A stretch of DNA of 64,000 nucleotides from Streptomyces alanosinicus. GTDB taxonomy: Bacteria; Actinomycetota; Actinomycetes; Streptomycetales; Streptomycetaceae. Of the stretch, positions 50,320 to 60,060 are shown in pieces (within the stretch, counting starts at the first letter, position 1; each line of letters begins with the position of its first letter). Made by a program: the position numbers and the translations under genes. A model generated the notes under the pieces. The model had not been told where the DNA came from and ran no database searches. It was given only the letters and a program-made list of their open reading frames with translations. The stretch spans positions 148,847 through 212,846 of the forward strand of contig NZ_BMVG01000012.1 in NCBI RefSeq assembly GCF_014650595.1, written 5' to 3'.

Positions 50320-53055
50320 CTACTCCCCAGACTCACCGCGAATAATGGCCAGCACGCCGTCCAGCTCGTCAGGCTTCACAAGAACGTCACGGGCCTTGGA
50401 GCCCTCGCTCGGTCCCACGATGTTGCGGGACTCCATGAGGTCCATGAGCCGCCCGGCCTTGGCGAAGCCGACGCGCAGCTTGCGCTGCAGCATGGAGGTC
50501 GACCCGAACTGGGTGGAGACGACCAGCTCGGCCGCCTGGCACAGCAGGTCGAGGTCGTCGCCGATGTCCTCGTCGATCTCCTTCTTCTGCTTGGTGCCGA
50601 CCGTGACGTCGTCCCGGAAGACGGGCGCCATCTGGTCCTTGCAGTGCTGTACGACGGCCGCGACCTCGGCCTCCGTGACGAACGCGCCCTGCATACGGGT
50701 CGGCTTGTTCGCGCCCATCGGCAGGAACAGGCCGTCGCCCTTGCCGATCAGCTTCTCGGCGCCGGGCTGGTCGAGGATGACGCGGGAGTCGGCGAGCGAG
50801 GAGGTGGCAAAGGCCAGCCGGGACGGCACGTTGGCCTTGATCAGGCCGGTGACCACGTCGACCGAGGGGCGCTGGGTGGCGAGCACCAGGTGGATGCCGG
50901 CGGCGCGCGCGAGCTGGGTGATGCGCACGATCGCGTCCTCGACGTCGCGCGGGGCCACCATCATCAGGTCGGCCAGCTCGTCGACGATCACCAGCAGATA
51001 GGGGTAGGGCTGCAGTTCCCGCTCGCTGCCCTCCGGCGGCTTGACCTTGCCCTCGCGGATGGCCCGGTTGAAGTCGTCGATATGCCGGAAGCCGTAGGCC
51101 GCGAGGTCGTCGTAGCGCAGGTCCATCTCTCGGACGACCCACTGCAGCGCCTCGGCGGCCCGCTTGGGGTTGGTGATGATCGGCGTGATCAGATGCGGGA
51201 TGCCCTCGTACGCGGTCAGTTCGACGCGCTTGGGGTCGACCAGGATCAACCGGACGTCCTCCGGGGTCGCCCGCATCATGACCGAGGTGATCAGGCAGTT
51301 GATGCAGGACGACTTGCCGGAGCCGGTGGCGCCGGCGACCAGCATATGCGGCATCTTCGCCAGCGAGTGCATCACATACCCGCCCTCGACGTCCTTGCCG
51401 AAGGCGACCAGCATCGGGTCGTCGTCCTCGGCGGACTCCGCGAGCCGCAGCACGTCGCCGAGGTTGACCATCTCCCGGTCGGTGTTCGGGATCTCGATGC
51501 CGACCGCGGACTTGCCGGGGATGGGACTGATGATCCGTACGTCCGGGCTGGCAACGGCGTACGCGATGTTCTTGGTCAGTGCGGTGATCCGCTCGACCTT
51601 CACGGCGGGGCCGAGTTCGACCTCGTAGCGGGTGACCGTCGGGCCGCGGGTGAAGCCGGTGACGGCGGCGTCGACCTTGAACTCGGTGAAGACCTGGGTG
51701 AGCGAGGCGACCACCGCGTCGTTGGCCTCGCTGCGCGCCTTGCCGGGACCGCCGCGCGTGAGCAGGTCCAGGGACGGCAGTGAGTAGGTGACGTCCCCGG
51801 CGAGCTGGAGCTGCTCCGCGCGCGGGGGCAGGTCGCGAGGCTCGTCGGGGGCCTTCTTGGTCAGGTCGGGGACCATCCCGGCCTGGAGCTTCTCCTGCTT
51901 GGGGCGCGCGGCCGGCACCGACGACGGCGTGGGAGCCGGCGCGGGCGCGGGTACCGGAGTCGTCTCCTCTCGGTCACCGACGCTGACGCCCTGGGTGAGA
52001 TCGGCGACCAGCGGGGAGGGCGGCATGCCGTGCAGCACCGCGCCGTCGAGCGCCGCCGCGGCGGCCGCGGCGACGTCCACGGCGTCCATCTGGCGGTGCG
52101 GATCCGGCTGGGGCACCGCGGAGCGCCTGGGGCGGCCGCGGCGCTGCGAGAGGGCCTCCTCCTCGGCGCCGTCGGGGTCGTACGCCTGGGGGGCGGACGA
52201 GCGCTTGCGGGGGCGCGCGGGCAGCGCCTCGCGCCACTGTTCGTCATAGCGCGCGTCGTCCTCGCTGAACTCCTCCGCCTCAGGGTCGTGCAGCACGCCC
52301 AGGCGTAGGCCGAGCGCCCGCAGCCGCTGCGGGATGGCGTTGACCGGGGTGGCGGTCACCACGAGCAGACCGAAGATCGTCAGCAGCACGAGCAGGGGTA
52401 CGGCCAGAACCTCGGTCATGGTGTACGTCAGCGGGGTGGCCGCCGCCCAGCCGATGAGGCCGCCGGCGTCCCTTATCGCCTGCATGCCGTCGCTGCGCGC
52501 GGGCGAGCCGCAGGCGATGTGGACCTGGCCGAGCACGCCGATGACGAGCGCGGACAGACCGATCACGATCCGGCCGTTGGCCTCCGGCTTCTCCGGATGC
52601 CGGATGAACCGTACGGCGATCACGGCGAGCAGTACCGGGACCAGGAGGTCGAGCCGGCCGAAGGCACCGGTGACGAGGATCTCCACCAGGTCGCCTACGG
52701 GACCCTTCAAGTCGGCCCAGGTACCGGCGGCGACGATCAGTGCGATGCCGAAGAGGAGCAGGGCGATGCCGTCCTTGCGATGGGCCGGGTCCAGGTTCTT
52801 CGCGCCCTGCCCTATGCCGCGGAAGACAGCGCCGAGCGCGTGCGCGACGCCGAGCCAGAGGGCGCGCACCAGCCGGTACACGCCCCCGGTGGGACTGGGT
52901 GCCGGCTTCGGCGGCGCCTTCTTCGCCGGGGCCTTCTTGGCAGGCGCCTTCTTGGCCGCCGCCTTCTTCGCTGCGGCCTTCTTCGCCGGAGCCTTCGCGG
53001 GAGCGGCCGCCTTCTTCGCCGGCTGCTTCTTCGCTGCGGAGGGACGTGAGGCCAT
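50320..53055 (-). CDS. ftsK: DNA translocase FtsK
   Basis: Chromosome-pumping ATPase at the division septum. The 911-residue protein begins with an Ala/Lys/Pro-rich stretch (QPAKKAAAPAKAPAKKAAA) that resembles a histone H1-like tail, then four transmembrane helices, a variable linker, and the motor with Walker A ATGSGKSSC (near residue 580) and Walker B VIVDELADLMM. The C-terminal gamma domain ends QRKLRVGFAKAGRLMDLMES. ATG 53055; the ribosome site is weak. Confidence 0.95.
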   Translation of the reverse strand: MASRPSAAKKQPAKKAAAPAKAPAKKAAAKKAAAKKAPAKKAPAKKAPPKPAPSPTGGVYRLVRALWLGVAHALGAVFRGIGQGAKNLDPAHRKDGIALLLFGIALIVAAGTWADLKGPVGDLVEILVTGAFGRLDLLVPVLLAVIAVRFIRHPEKPEANGRIVIGLSALVIGVLGQVHIACGSPARSDGMQAIRDAGGLIGWAAATPLTYTMTEVLAVPLLVLLTIFGLLVVTATPVNAIPQRLRALGLRLGVLHDPEAEEFSEDDARYDEQWREALPARPRKRSSAPQAYDPDGAEEEALSQRRGRPRRSAVPQPDPHRQMDAVDVAAAAAAALDGAVLHGMPPSPLVADLTQGVSVGDREETTPVPAPAPAPTPSSVPAARPKQEKLQAGMVPDLTKKAPDEPRDLPPRAEQLQLAGDVTYSLPSLDLLTRGGPGKARSEANDAVVASLTQVFTEFKVDAAVTGFTRGPTVTRYEVELGPAVKVERITALTKNIAYAVASPDVRIISPIPGKSAVGIEIPNTDREMVNLGDVLRLAESAEDDDPMLVAFGKDVEGGYVMHSLAKMPHMLVAGATGSGKSSCINCLITSVMMRATPEDVRLILVDPKRVELTAYEGIPHLITPIITNPKRAAEALQWVVREMDLRYDDLAAYGFRHIDDFNRAIREGKVKPPEGSERELQPYPYLLVIVDELADLMMVAPRDVEDAIVRITQLARAAGIHLVLATQRPSVDVVTGLIKANVPSRLAFATSSLADSRVILDQPGAEKLIGKGDGLFLPMGANKPTRMQGAFVTEAEVAAVVQHCKDQMAPVFRDDVTVGTKQKKEIDEDIGDDLDLLCQAAELVVSTQFGSTSMLQRKLRVGFAKAGRLMDLMESRNIVGPSEGSKARDVLVKPDELDGVLAIIRGESGE

Positions 53056-53188
53056 GGGTGTGAGGTTACCGGGGGAGACGACAACGGACACGCGTGCCTA
53101 CAGCTTCACCCGTTCGTGTCGCCTTTACCGGGGACCGGAGCTGACGCACGCTCATGGGCAACCGCCGCATGGGCCTACGTCAGTTACG

Positions 53189-53869
53189 TCAGCTCTGGGC
53201 CGGCACCGAGGTGCCGCCGGGTCCGGAGCCGGGCTCCAGGGCGTCGAGCGCACGCCGCAACCCGGTGAGTTTGCGCTCCAGATGAGCCGCCGTGGCCACT
53301 GCGGCCGCGTCCGCCGAGTCGTCGTCCAGCTGCTTGGACAGCGCCTCTGCCTGCTCCTCCACGGCCGCGAGCCGCGCGGACAGCTCGGCGAGCAGTCCGG
53401 CGGACTCCTTGCCGCCGACCGCGCCCTTGCCGCCGCCCTCCAACTGCAGCCGCAGCAGCGCCGCCTGCTCCCGCAGCTGGCAGTTCTTCATGTACAGCTC
53501 GACGAACACCGAGACCTTCGCACGCAGCACCCACGGGTCGAACGGCTTGGAGATGTAGTCGACGGCGCCCGCCGCGTAACCCCGGAAGGTGTGGTGCGGG
53601 CCGTGGTTGATCGCCGTGAGGAAGATGATCGGGATGTCCCGCGTCCGCTCACGCCGCTTGATGTGCGCGGCAGTCTCGAAGCCGTCCATACCCGGCATCT
53701 GGACATCGAGCAGAATGACCGCGAAATCGTCTGTGAGCAGTGCCTTAAGTGCTTCCTCCCCGGACGATGCCCGCACCAGCGTCTGATCGAGCGCAGAGAG
53801 GATCGCCTCCAGCGCCAACAGATTCTCCGGCCGGTCATCGACCAGGAGGATCTTGGCCTTCTGCACCAT
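53189..53869 (-). CDS. osaB: Response regulator OsaB
   Basis: A 226-residue regulator with an N-terminal receiver (AKILLVDDRPENLLALEAIL; phospho-acceptor Asp55 in VILLDVQMPGMDG; Lys in DYISKPF), and a C-terminal coiled coil, not a DNA-binding domain (LRLQLEGGGKGAVGGKESAG...). It matches OsaB, which acts in osmoadaptation downstream of the hybrid kinase OsaA. ATG 53869 follows gaggagggcgggcc; the longer frame to 54007 is less likely. Output must be through protein contacts. Confidence 0.88.
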   Translation of the reverse strand: MVQKAKILLVDDRPENLLALEAILSALDQTLVRASSGEEALKALLTDDFAVILLDVQMPGMDGFETAAHIKRRERTRDIPIIFLTAINHGPHHTFRGYAAGAVDYISKPFDPWVLRAKVSVFVELYMKNCQLREQAALLRLQLEGGGKGAVGGKESAGLLAELSARLAAVEEQAEALSKQLDDDSADAAAVATAAHLERKLTGLRRALDALEPGSGPGGTSVPAQS

Positions 53870-54191
53870 GGCCCGCCCTCCTCGCCCCGGCGGTACACCG
53901 GGCGCCGCCCCAGGGGACGACTCCCTTTCGCCGCCCGTCCTTGTGCCGGTCATCGTAGCCGCACCCCGCCTGTCGCCACACCCTGTCACCGCGATGTCAC
54001 TGTGCACCTAGCAGAAACGGGGCGGGGGCCGGGATGGTTCCCGGAATCCGCCGTTCCCATACGTGCTCAGCCACCTTAAGCCGTACGTTCGCGCTCACCT
54101 CAAGTGGGCAACTCCCGACACACGCCGAGGGTTCCCCGGGTGTTCACATCGAGGGTTCCCCGGGTGTTCACATCCCGGAGTGCCGGTCTCG
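53870..54191. other. osaA-osaB intergenic region
   Basis: About 320 bases between the osaA stop and the osaB start. It carries the tandem 24-bp repeat (own entry) and should hold an osaB promoter. No gene is seen. Confidence 0.6.
54126..54173. repeat. Perfect 24-bp tandem duplication upstream of osaB
   Basis: Two identical, directly adjacent 24-base copies (54126-54149 and 54150-54173), each containing gttccccgggtgttcacat. They lie just past the osaA stop and about 260 bases ahead of the osaB start. Confidence 0.92.
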
Positions 54192-57100
54192 TCACTTCCC
54201 GCCCATCCACTGCTGCATCACCGCCAGCAGATGATCCGGGTCGACCGGCTTGGTCACATAGTCGGAGGCGCCGGACTCGATCGCCTTCTCCCGGTCGCCC
54301 TTCATCGCCTTCGCGGTCAGCGCGATGATCGGCAGCCCGGCGAACTGCGGCATCCGGCGGATCGCCGTGGTCGTCGCATACCCGTCCATCTCCGGCATCA
54401 TGATGTCCATCAGGACCACCGCCACGTCGTCGTGCTGCTCCAGCACCTCGATGCCCTCGCGGCCGTTCTCGGCGTACAGCACCGAGAGGCCGTGCTGCTC
54501 CAGGACGCTGGTCAGGGCGAACACATTACGGATGTCGTCGTCGACGATCAGCACCTTCTGGCCGCCGAACCGCACCGCGCGCGCGGACTGCGGAGCGCTG
54601 TCCTGCTCCGGCGCCGCCGCCCACTGCTCGGACCGCTGCTCGCCCTGCGGCAGACTCCGCCGACGGCGGCGGAAGAGCGCCGCGGGACCGTTCTGCGTCT
54701 CCCGGTACGACTTCACCTCGGCCGGGGTCTCGATCTCCACGGCGGACAGCTCCGAGGACTCCTGCGCCTCGGAGGCCAGCAGCTCACCGGCCTCCAGCTG
54801 GGGAACGGACTGCTGGTAGCCCTGCGGCGGCAGTTCACTCGGGTGCAGCGGCAGGTAGAGCGTGAACGTCGAGCCGCGGCCCGGTTCGCTCTGCGCGTGG
54901 ATCTCCCCGCCGAGCAGCTGCGCGATCTCCCGGGAGATCGACAGGCCGAGACCGGTGCCGCCGTACTTGCGGCTGGTCGTGCCGTCCGCCTGCTTGAACG
55001 CCTCGAAGATCACCCGCATCTTGCTGGCCGCGATACCGATGCCGGTGTCCGTCACCGAGAACGCGATCAGCGGCGCCGCCGGATCGGACAGCGAGCCGGC
55101 CTCCAGCAGCTGCTCCCGGATACCCATCGGTACGTCCCCGCCGGCCGGCCTGATCACCAGCTCCACGGAGCCGGAGTCGGTGAACTTCACCGCGTTCGAC
55201 AGCAGATTGCGCAGCACCTGCAGCAGCCGCTGCTCGTCGGTGTGCAGGGTCGCGGGCAGCTCGGGAGAGACCCGTACGGACAGATCCAGGCCCTTCTCCG
55301 CGGTCAGCGGGCGGAAGGTGGCCTCCACGTAGTCCACGAGCTGCACGAGCGCGATCCGGGTCGGCGACACGTCCATCTTGCCCGCCTCGACCTTCGACAG
55401 GTCGAGGATGTCGTTGATCAGCTGGAGCAGATCCGAGCCGGCGCCGTGGATGGTCTCGGCGAACTCCACCTGCTTCGGCGAGAGATTGCCCTCGGCGTTG
55501 TCGGCGAGCAGCTTGGCCAGAATCAGCAGCGAGTTGAGCGGCGTACGCAGCTCGTGCGACATGTTGGCGAGGAACTCGCTCTTGTAGCGCATCGACACCG
55601 CGAGCTGCTCGGCGCGCTCCTCCAGGACCTGCCGGGCCTCCTCGATCTCGGTGTTCTTCACCTCGATGTCGCGGTTCTGCCGGGCCAGCAGCTCGGCCTT
55701 CTCCTCCAGTTCGGCGTTTGAGGCCTGCAGGGCCTTCTGCCGGTTCTCCAACTCGGCGGACCGCTCACGGAGTTGCTCGGTCAGCTCCTGCGACTGCTTC
55801 AGCAGCTGCTCGGTCTTGGTGTTGACCGAGATGGTGTTGACGCTCGTCGCGATCATCTCGGCGATCTGGTTGAGGAAGTCCTTCTGGATCTGCGTGAACG
55901 GCGTGAAGGAGGCCAGCTCGATCACTCCGAGCACCTTGCCCTCGAACAGCACCGGCAGCACGATCACCTGCGCGGGCGGGGCCTCGCCGAGCCCGGAGGA
56001 GATCTTCAGATAGCCGCTCGGCGCCCGCTCCACCAGGATCGTGCGCTTCTCCTGGGCAGCCGTGCCGATCAGCGCCTCACCGGGCCTGAACGACGTCGGC
56101 ATGGAGCCCATGGAGTAGCCGTACGAGCCCTGCATGCGCAGCTCGTACGTCTCCTCGCCGTCATGGGCGTCCTTGCCCTCCATGAGGGGCATCGCCACGA
56201 AGAACGCTCCGTGTTGCGCGGTGACCACCGGCGTCAGCTCGCTCATGATCAGCGAGGCCACGTCCTCCAGGTCCCGGCGTCCCTGCATCAGTCCGGAGAT
56301 ACGGGCGAGGTTGCCCTTGAGCCAGTCCTGCTCCTCGTTGGCGATCGTGGTGTCGCGCAGGTTGGCGATCATCTTGTTGATGTAGTCCTGCAGCTCCTGG
56401 ATCTCGCCGGAGGCGTCCACGTCGATCTTCAGGTTCAGGTCACCGCGGGTCACCGCGGTCGCCACGCGCGCGATGGCACGCACCTGCCGGGTCAGGTTCC
56501 CGGCCATCTCGTTCACGGACTCCGTGAGGTCGCGCCAGGTGCCGTCGACGTCACGCACGCGTGCCTGGCCGCCGAGCTGTCCCTCCGTACCCACCTCGCG
56601 GGCCACGCGCGTGACCTCCTCCGCGAAGCTGGACAGCTGATCAACCATCGTGTTGATCGTCGTCTTCAGCTCAAGAATCTCACCGCGGGCGTCAATGTCG
56701 ATCTTCTTCGTCAGGTCACCCTTGGCGATGGCCGTGGTGACCATGGCGATGTTGCGCACCTGACCGGTCAGGTTGGACGCCATGCCGTTCACGGACTCGG
56801 TGAGGTCCTTCCACGTGCCGGCCACACCCGGCACGTGCGCCTGACCGCCCAGGATGCCGTCCGTGCCCACCTCGCGGGCCACCTTGGTGACCTGGTCGGC
56901 GAACGAACTCAGCGTCTTCACCATGATGTTGATGGTGTCGGCGAGCTGCGCGACCTCGCCGCGCGCCTCGATCGTCACCTGACGCGTCAGGTCACCGTTG
57001 GCGACGGCCGCGGCCACCTGGGAGATGTTCCGCACCTGCATGGTCAGGTTGTTGGCCATCAGGTTGACGTTGTCACTCAGGTCCTTCCAGATGCCGGTGA

Positions 57101-59651
57101 CACCCGCCACGTGCGCCTGACCGCCCAGGATGCCCTCGGTGCCCACCTCGCGGGCCACCCGGGTCACCTGCTCGGCGAAGCTGGACAGTTGATCAACCAT
57201 CGTGTTGACCGTCGTGACCAGCTCAAGGATCTCGCCCTTGGCGTCAACAGTGATCTTCTTCGACAGATCGCCCTTGGCGACCGCCGTCGTGACCTCGGCG
57301 ATGTTGCGCACCTGGATGGTCAGGTTGTTCGCCATGAAGTTCACGGACTGCGTGAGGTCCTTCCAGGTGCCGGAGACGCCCTGCACCTCGGCCTGACCGC
57401 CGAGGATGCCCTCCGTACCCACCTCACGGGCCACCCGCGTGACCTCCTGGGCGAACGACGACAGCTGGTCCACCATCGTGTTCAGGGTGTTCTTCAGCTC
57501 CAGGATCTCCCCGCGCGCGTCCACGGTGATCTTCTGGGAGAGGTCACCGCGCGCCACCGCGGTCGCGACCTGCGCGATGTTGCGCACCTGCGCGGTGAGG
57601 TTGCCGGCCATGCCGTTCACCGAGTCGGTCAGGTCACGCCACACACCGGCCACACCCGGCACCTGGGCCTGACCGCCGAGCCGGCCCTCCGTGCCCACGT
57701 CACGCGCGACCCGCGTCACCTGGTCGGCGAAGGCCGACAGCTGATCAACCATGGTGTTGATCGTGTTCTTCAGCTCAAGGATCTCGCCGCGCGCATCGAC
57801 GTCGATCTTCTGCGACAGGTCGCCGCGCGCCACGGCCGTCGTCACCTGGGCGATCTGCCGCACCTGCGAGGTCAGGTTGCCGGCCATGAAGTTGACGGAG
57901 TCCGTCAGCTCCTTCCAGGTGCCCGACACGCCGTCCACCCGGGCCTGACCGCCGAGGCGGCCCTCCGTACCCACGTCCCTGGCCATCCGCGTGACCTGGT
58001 CGGCGAAGCTCGACAGCTGGTCCACCATGGTGTTCACGGTGTTCTTCAGCTGGAGCATCTCGCCGGAGACGTCCACGGTGACCTTCTGCGACAGGTCGCC
58101 GTTGGCCACCGCCGTCGTCACCTGGGCGATGTTGCGCACCTGTCCGGTCAGGTTGCGGAATGCGGTGTTGACGGAGTCGGTCAGGTCCTTCCACGCACCG
58201 GCGGCACCGGGCACCTGTGCCTGACCGCCCAGCTCACCCTCGACACCGATCTCCCGCGCGACCCTCGTCACCTCGGCACCGAACGCCGACAGCTGGTCCA
58301 CCATCCCGTTGACGGTGTTCTTCAGCTCCAGCATCTCGCCCGCCACGTCGACCGTGACCTTCTGCGACAGATCACCGCTGGCCACGGCGGTCGTCACGGT
58401 GGCGATGTCACGCACCTGAATGGTCAGGTTCCGGAAGACCGTGTTGACGGAGTCCGTCAGGTCCTTCCACGTACCGGCGGCACCGGGCACATTCGCCTGG
58501 CCGCCGAGCCGCCCCTCCGCACCGACCTCGTTCGCGACCCGGGTGACCTCATCGGCGAAGATCCGCAGCGTCTCGGTCATCTGGTTGATCGTCTCGGCGA
58601 GCTGCGCCACCTCCCCGCGCGCCGGGACGGTCACCTTCTGCGACAGGTCACCATTGGCGACAGCGGTCGTGACCTGCGAGATCCCCCGCACCTGCGCGGT
58701 CAGGTTGCCCGCCATCGTGTTGACGGAGTCGGTCAGCTCCTTCCACACGCCGGCCACCCCCGGCACCTGCGCCTGACCGCCCAGGATGCCCTCGGTGCCC
58801 ACCTCCCGGGCCACCCGCGTGACCTCGACGGAGAAGGACGACAGCTGCTCCACCATCGTGTTGACGGTGTTCTTCAGCTCCAGCATCTCGCCGGCCACAT
58901 GCACGGTGACCTTGCGCGACAGATCACCACGCGCCACCGCCGTCGTCACCAGCGCGATGTCACGGACCTGAGCGGTCAGCCGGTTCGCCATGGTGTTGAC
59001 GGACTCGGTCAGGTCCTTCCACGAACCCGACATACCGCGCACCCTGGCCTGCCCGCCGAGCTTGCCCTCGGTGCCGACCTCGCTGGCCACGCGCGTGACC
59101 TCGTCCGTGAACGTCGACAGCTGGTCGACCAGGTTGTTGACCGTACGGCCGACCTTCAGGAACTCGCCCCGCAGCGGATGCCCGGTGCCTTCGTCCGGCG
59201 CCTGCGTCCGCAGCTCCATCCGCGGCGACAGATCACCCTCGGCGACCGCCGTGAGCACCCGGCCGACCTCCGAGACCGGCCAGACGAGATCGTCGACCAG
59301 CGCGTTGGAGGCGTCGATCGCGGACGCCCAGGAGCCCTCGCAGGCCCCCGCCTCCAGCCGTTCCGTGAGTTTTCCCTCACGTCCGACCATGCGCCGCACC
59401 CGGGACAGCTCACCGGTCAGATGCAGATTCCGGTCGGCCACCTCGTTGAAGACGGCCGCGATCTCCGACATCACGTCGTCCCCGGTGACCGTGAGCCGCT
59501 TGCGGAAGTTCCCGTCGCGCATCGCGACGAGAGCCGCCAGCAGCCGGTTCAGGGCGGCCGTGTCCACGGCGGTCGTTCCGCCGCGCCTGCCCAGGGACGG
59601 TCCGCCTTTCGCGCGCGTCTTCGTGCCACGCGTCGCCGCGCCAGACTCCAC
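54192..59651 (-). CDS. osaA: Hybrid histidine kinase OsaA with about twelve HAMP units
   Basis: A 1819-residue soluble hybrid kinase. The N-terminal part holds about twelve HAMP-type units; ten of these are joined by near-identical 92-residue repeats beginning LGGQA (DNA period 276 bases, 56560-59080). A GAF domain (about 1120-1270), coiled coil, HisKA (phospho-acceptor His near 1366 in FLANMSHELRTPL), HATPase (GGTGLGLSISREI) and a C-terminal receiver with Asp near 1747 in VLMDIMMPEMDGY follow. No transmembrane segment is seen. It matches OsaA, the osmoadaptation kinase, and by architecture resembles fungal Nik1 HAMP-repeat kinases. GTG 59651 follows gggaggg. Confidence 0.9.
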   Translation of the reverse strand: MESGAATRGTKTRAKGGPSLGRRGGTTAVDTAALNRLLAALVAMRDGNFRKRLTVTGDDVMSEIAAVFNEVADRNLHLTGELSRVRRMVGREGKLTERLEAGACEGSWASAIDASNALVDDLVWPVSEVGRVLTAVAEGDLSPRMELRTQAPDEGTGHPLRGEFLKVGRTVNNLVDQLSTFTDEVTRVASEVGTEGKLGGQARVRGMSGSWKDLTESVNTMANRLTAQVRDIALVTTAVARGDLSRKVTVHVAGEMLELKNTVNTMVEQLSSFSVEVTRVAREVGTEGILGGQAQVPGVAGVWKELTDSVNTMAGNLTAQVRGISQVTTAVANGDLSQKVTVPARGEVAQLAETINQMTETLRIFADEVTRVANEVGAEGRLGGQANVPGAAGTWKDLTDSVNTVFRNLTIQVRDIATVTTAVASGDLSQKVTVDVAGEMLELKNTVNGMVDQLSAFGAEVTRVAREIGVEGELGGQAQVPGAAGAWKDLTDSVNTAFRNLTGQVRNIAQVTTAVANGDLSQKVTVDVSGEMLQLKNTVNTMVDQLSSFADQVTRMARDVGTEGRLGGQARVDGVSGTWKELTDSVNFMAGNLTSQVRQIAQVTTAVARGDLSQKIDVDARGEILELKNTINTMVDQLSAFADQVTRVARDVGTEGRLGGQAQVPGVAGVWRDLTDSVNGMAGNLTAQVRNIAQVATAVARGDLSQKITVDARGEILELKNTLNTMVDQLSSFAQEVTRVAREVGTEGILGGQAEVQGVSGTWKDLTQSVNFMANNLTIQVRNIAEVTTAVAKGDLSKKITVDAKGEILELVTTVNTMVDQLSSFAEQVTRVAREVGTEGILGGQAHVAGVTGIWKDLSDNVNLMANNLTMQVRNISQVAAAVANGDLTRQVTIEARGEVAQLADTINIMVKTLSSFADQVTKVAREVGTDGILGGQAHVPGVAGTWKDLTESVNGMASNLTGQVRNIAMVTTAIAKGDLTKKIDIDARGEILELKTTINTMVDQLSSFAEEVTRVAREVGTEGQLGGQARVRDVDGTWRDLTESVNEMAGNLTRQVRAIARVATAVTRGDLNLKIDVDASGEIQELQDYINKMIANLRDTTIANEEQDWLKGNLARISGLMQGRRDLEDVASLIMSELTPVVTAQHGAFFVAMPLMEGKDAHDGEETYELRMQGSYGYSMGSMPTSFRPGEALIGTAAQEKRTILVERAPSGYLKISSGLGEAPPAQVIVLPVLFEGKVLGVIELASFTPFTQIQKDFLNQIAEMIATSVNTISVNTKTEQLLKQSQELTEQLRERSAELENRQKALQASNAELEEKAELLARQNRDIEVKNTEIEEARQVLEERAEQLAVSMRYKSEFLANMSHELRTPLNSLLILAKLLADNAEGNLSPKQVEFAETIHGAGSDLLQLINDILDLSKVEAGKMDVSPTRIALVQLVDYVEATFRPLTAEKGLDLSVRVSPELPATLHTDEQRLLQVLRNLLSNAVKFTDSGSVELVIRPAGGDVPMGIREQLLEAGSLSDPAAPLIAFSVTDTGIGIAASKMRVIFEAFKQADGTTSRKYGGTGLGLSISREIAQLLGGEIHAQSEPGRGSTFTLYLPLHPSELPPQGYQQSVPQLEAGELLASEAQESSELSAVEIETPAEVKSYRETQNGPAALFRRRRRSLPQGEQRSEQWAAAPEQDSAPQSARAVRFGGQKVLIVDDDIRNVFALTSVLEQHGLSVLYAENGREGIEVLEQHDDVAVVLMDIMMPEMDGYATTTAIRRMPQFAGLPIIALTAKAMKGDREKAIESGASDYVTKPVDPDHLLAVMQQWMGGK

Positions 59652-60060
59652 TGTGTCCCTCCCGGAGGGGTAGACCGCTACTGCCGTGCTCGGCCGCTTC
59701 GGCCCGGCCTGCCGATCACCGGCATACCGGATACTTCCGCGTACCCGTTACTGCTGCGTATTTCTGCCAGACGAGATCCGGCCACACCAGGGGCTGCTGC
59801 CCGCTGTACACGGAACACACGCAGCGCGACCCGACCTTCATCAGAAGCCTGCCCAGTGTTTCACCCTGCCCGAACCAGGCCATAACAGTTCGGCAGCTTC
59901 GCACATCGTCCGCACACCCTGGGGGGTAAACACCTGCGACCGGCATCCGCTCGGACGGCGAAGGTAAGTAACCTTGCATCCGGCTGTCCAGCCGCACCGG
60001 TCCGACCGGCCTGGGCGGTGGCACGAGCACGAGCGGGCATCGGAGGGGCGGCCGCAGACC
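59652..60060. other. Divergent osaA-osaC intergenic region
   Basis: About 410 bases with promoters for both osaA (minus) and osaC (plus). A ggggggtaaac at 59921-59931 resembles a SigB-type -10, but I find no matching GTTT at the right distance, so I do not call a promoter. No gene is seen. Confidence 0.5.

Noticed and set aside
56560..59080. Regular 276-base periodicity as a possible CRISPR or satellite array
   Set aside because: The period is the 92-residue HAMP unit of a coding gene; there are no short repeats with unique spacers and no cas genes.
55773..59885. A 1370-codon plus-strand frame opposite osaA
   Set aside because: It mirrors the HAMP repeats in reverse (His/Leu/Gly-rich repetition) and has no ribosome site; osaA has all kinase motifs on the other strand.
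59921..59931. SigB-type promoter for osaC
   Set aside because: The ggggggtaaac sequence lacks a GTTT element 14-17 bases upstream.
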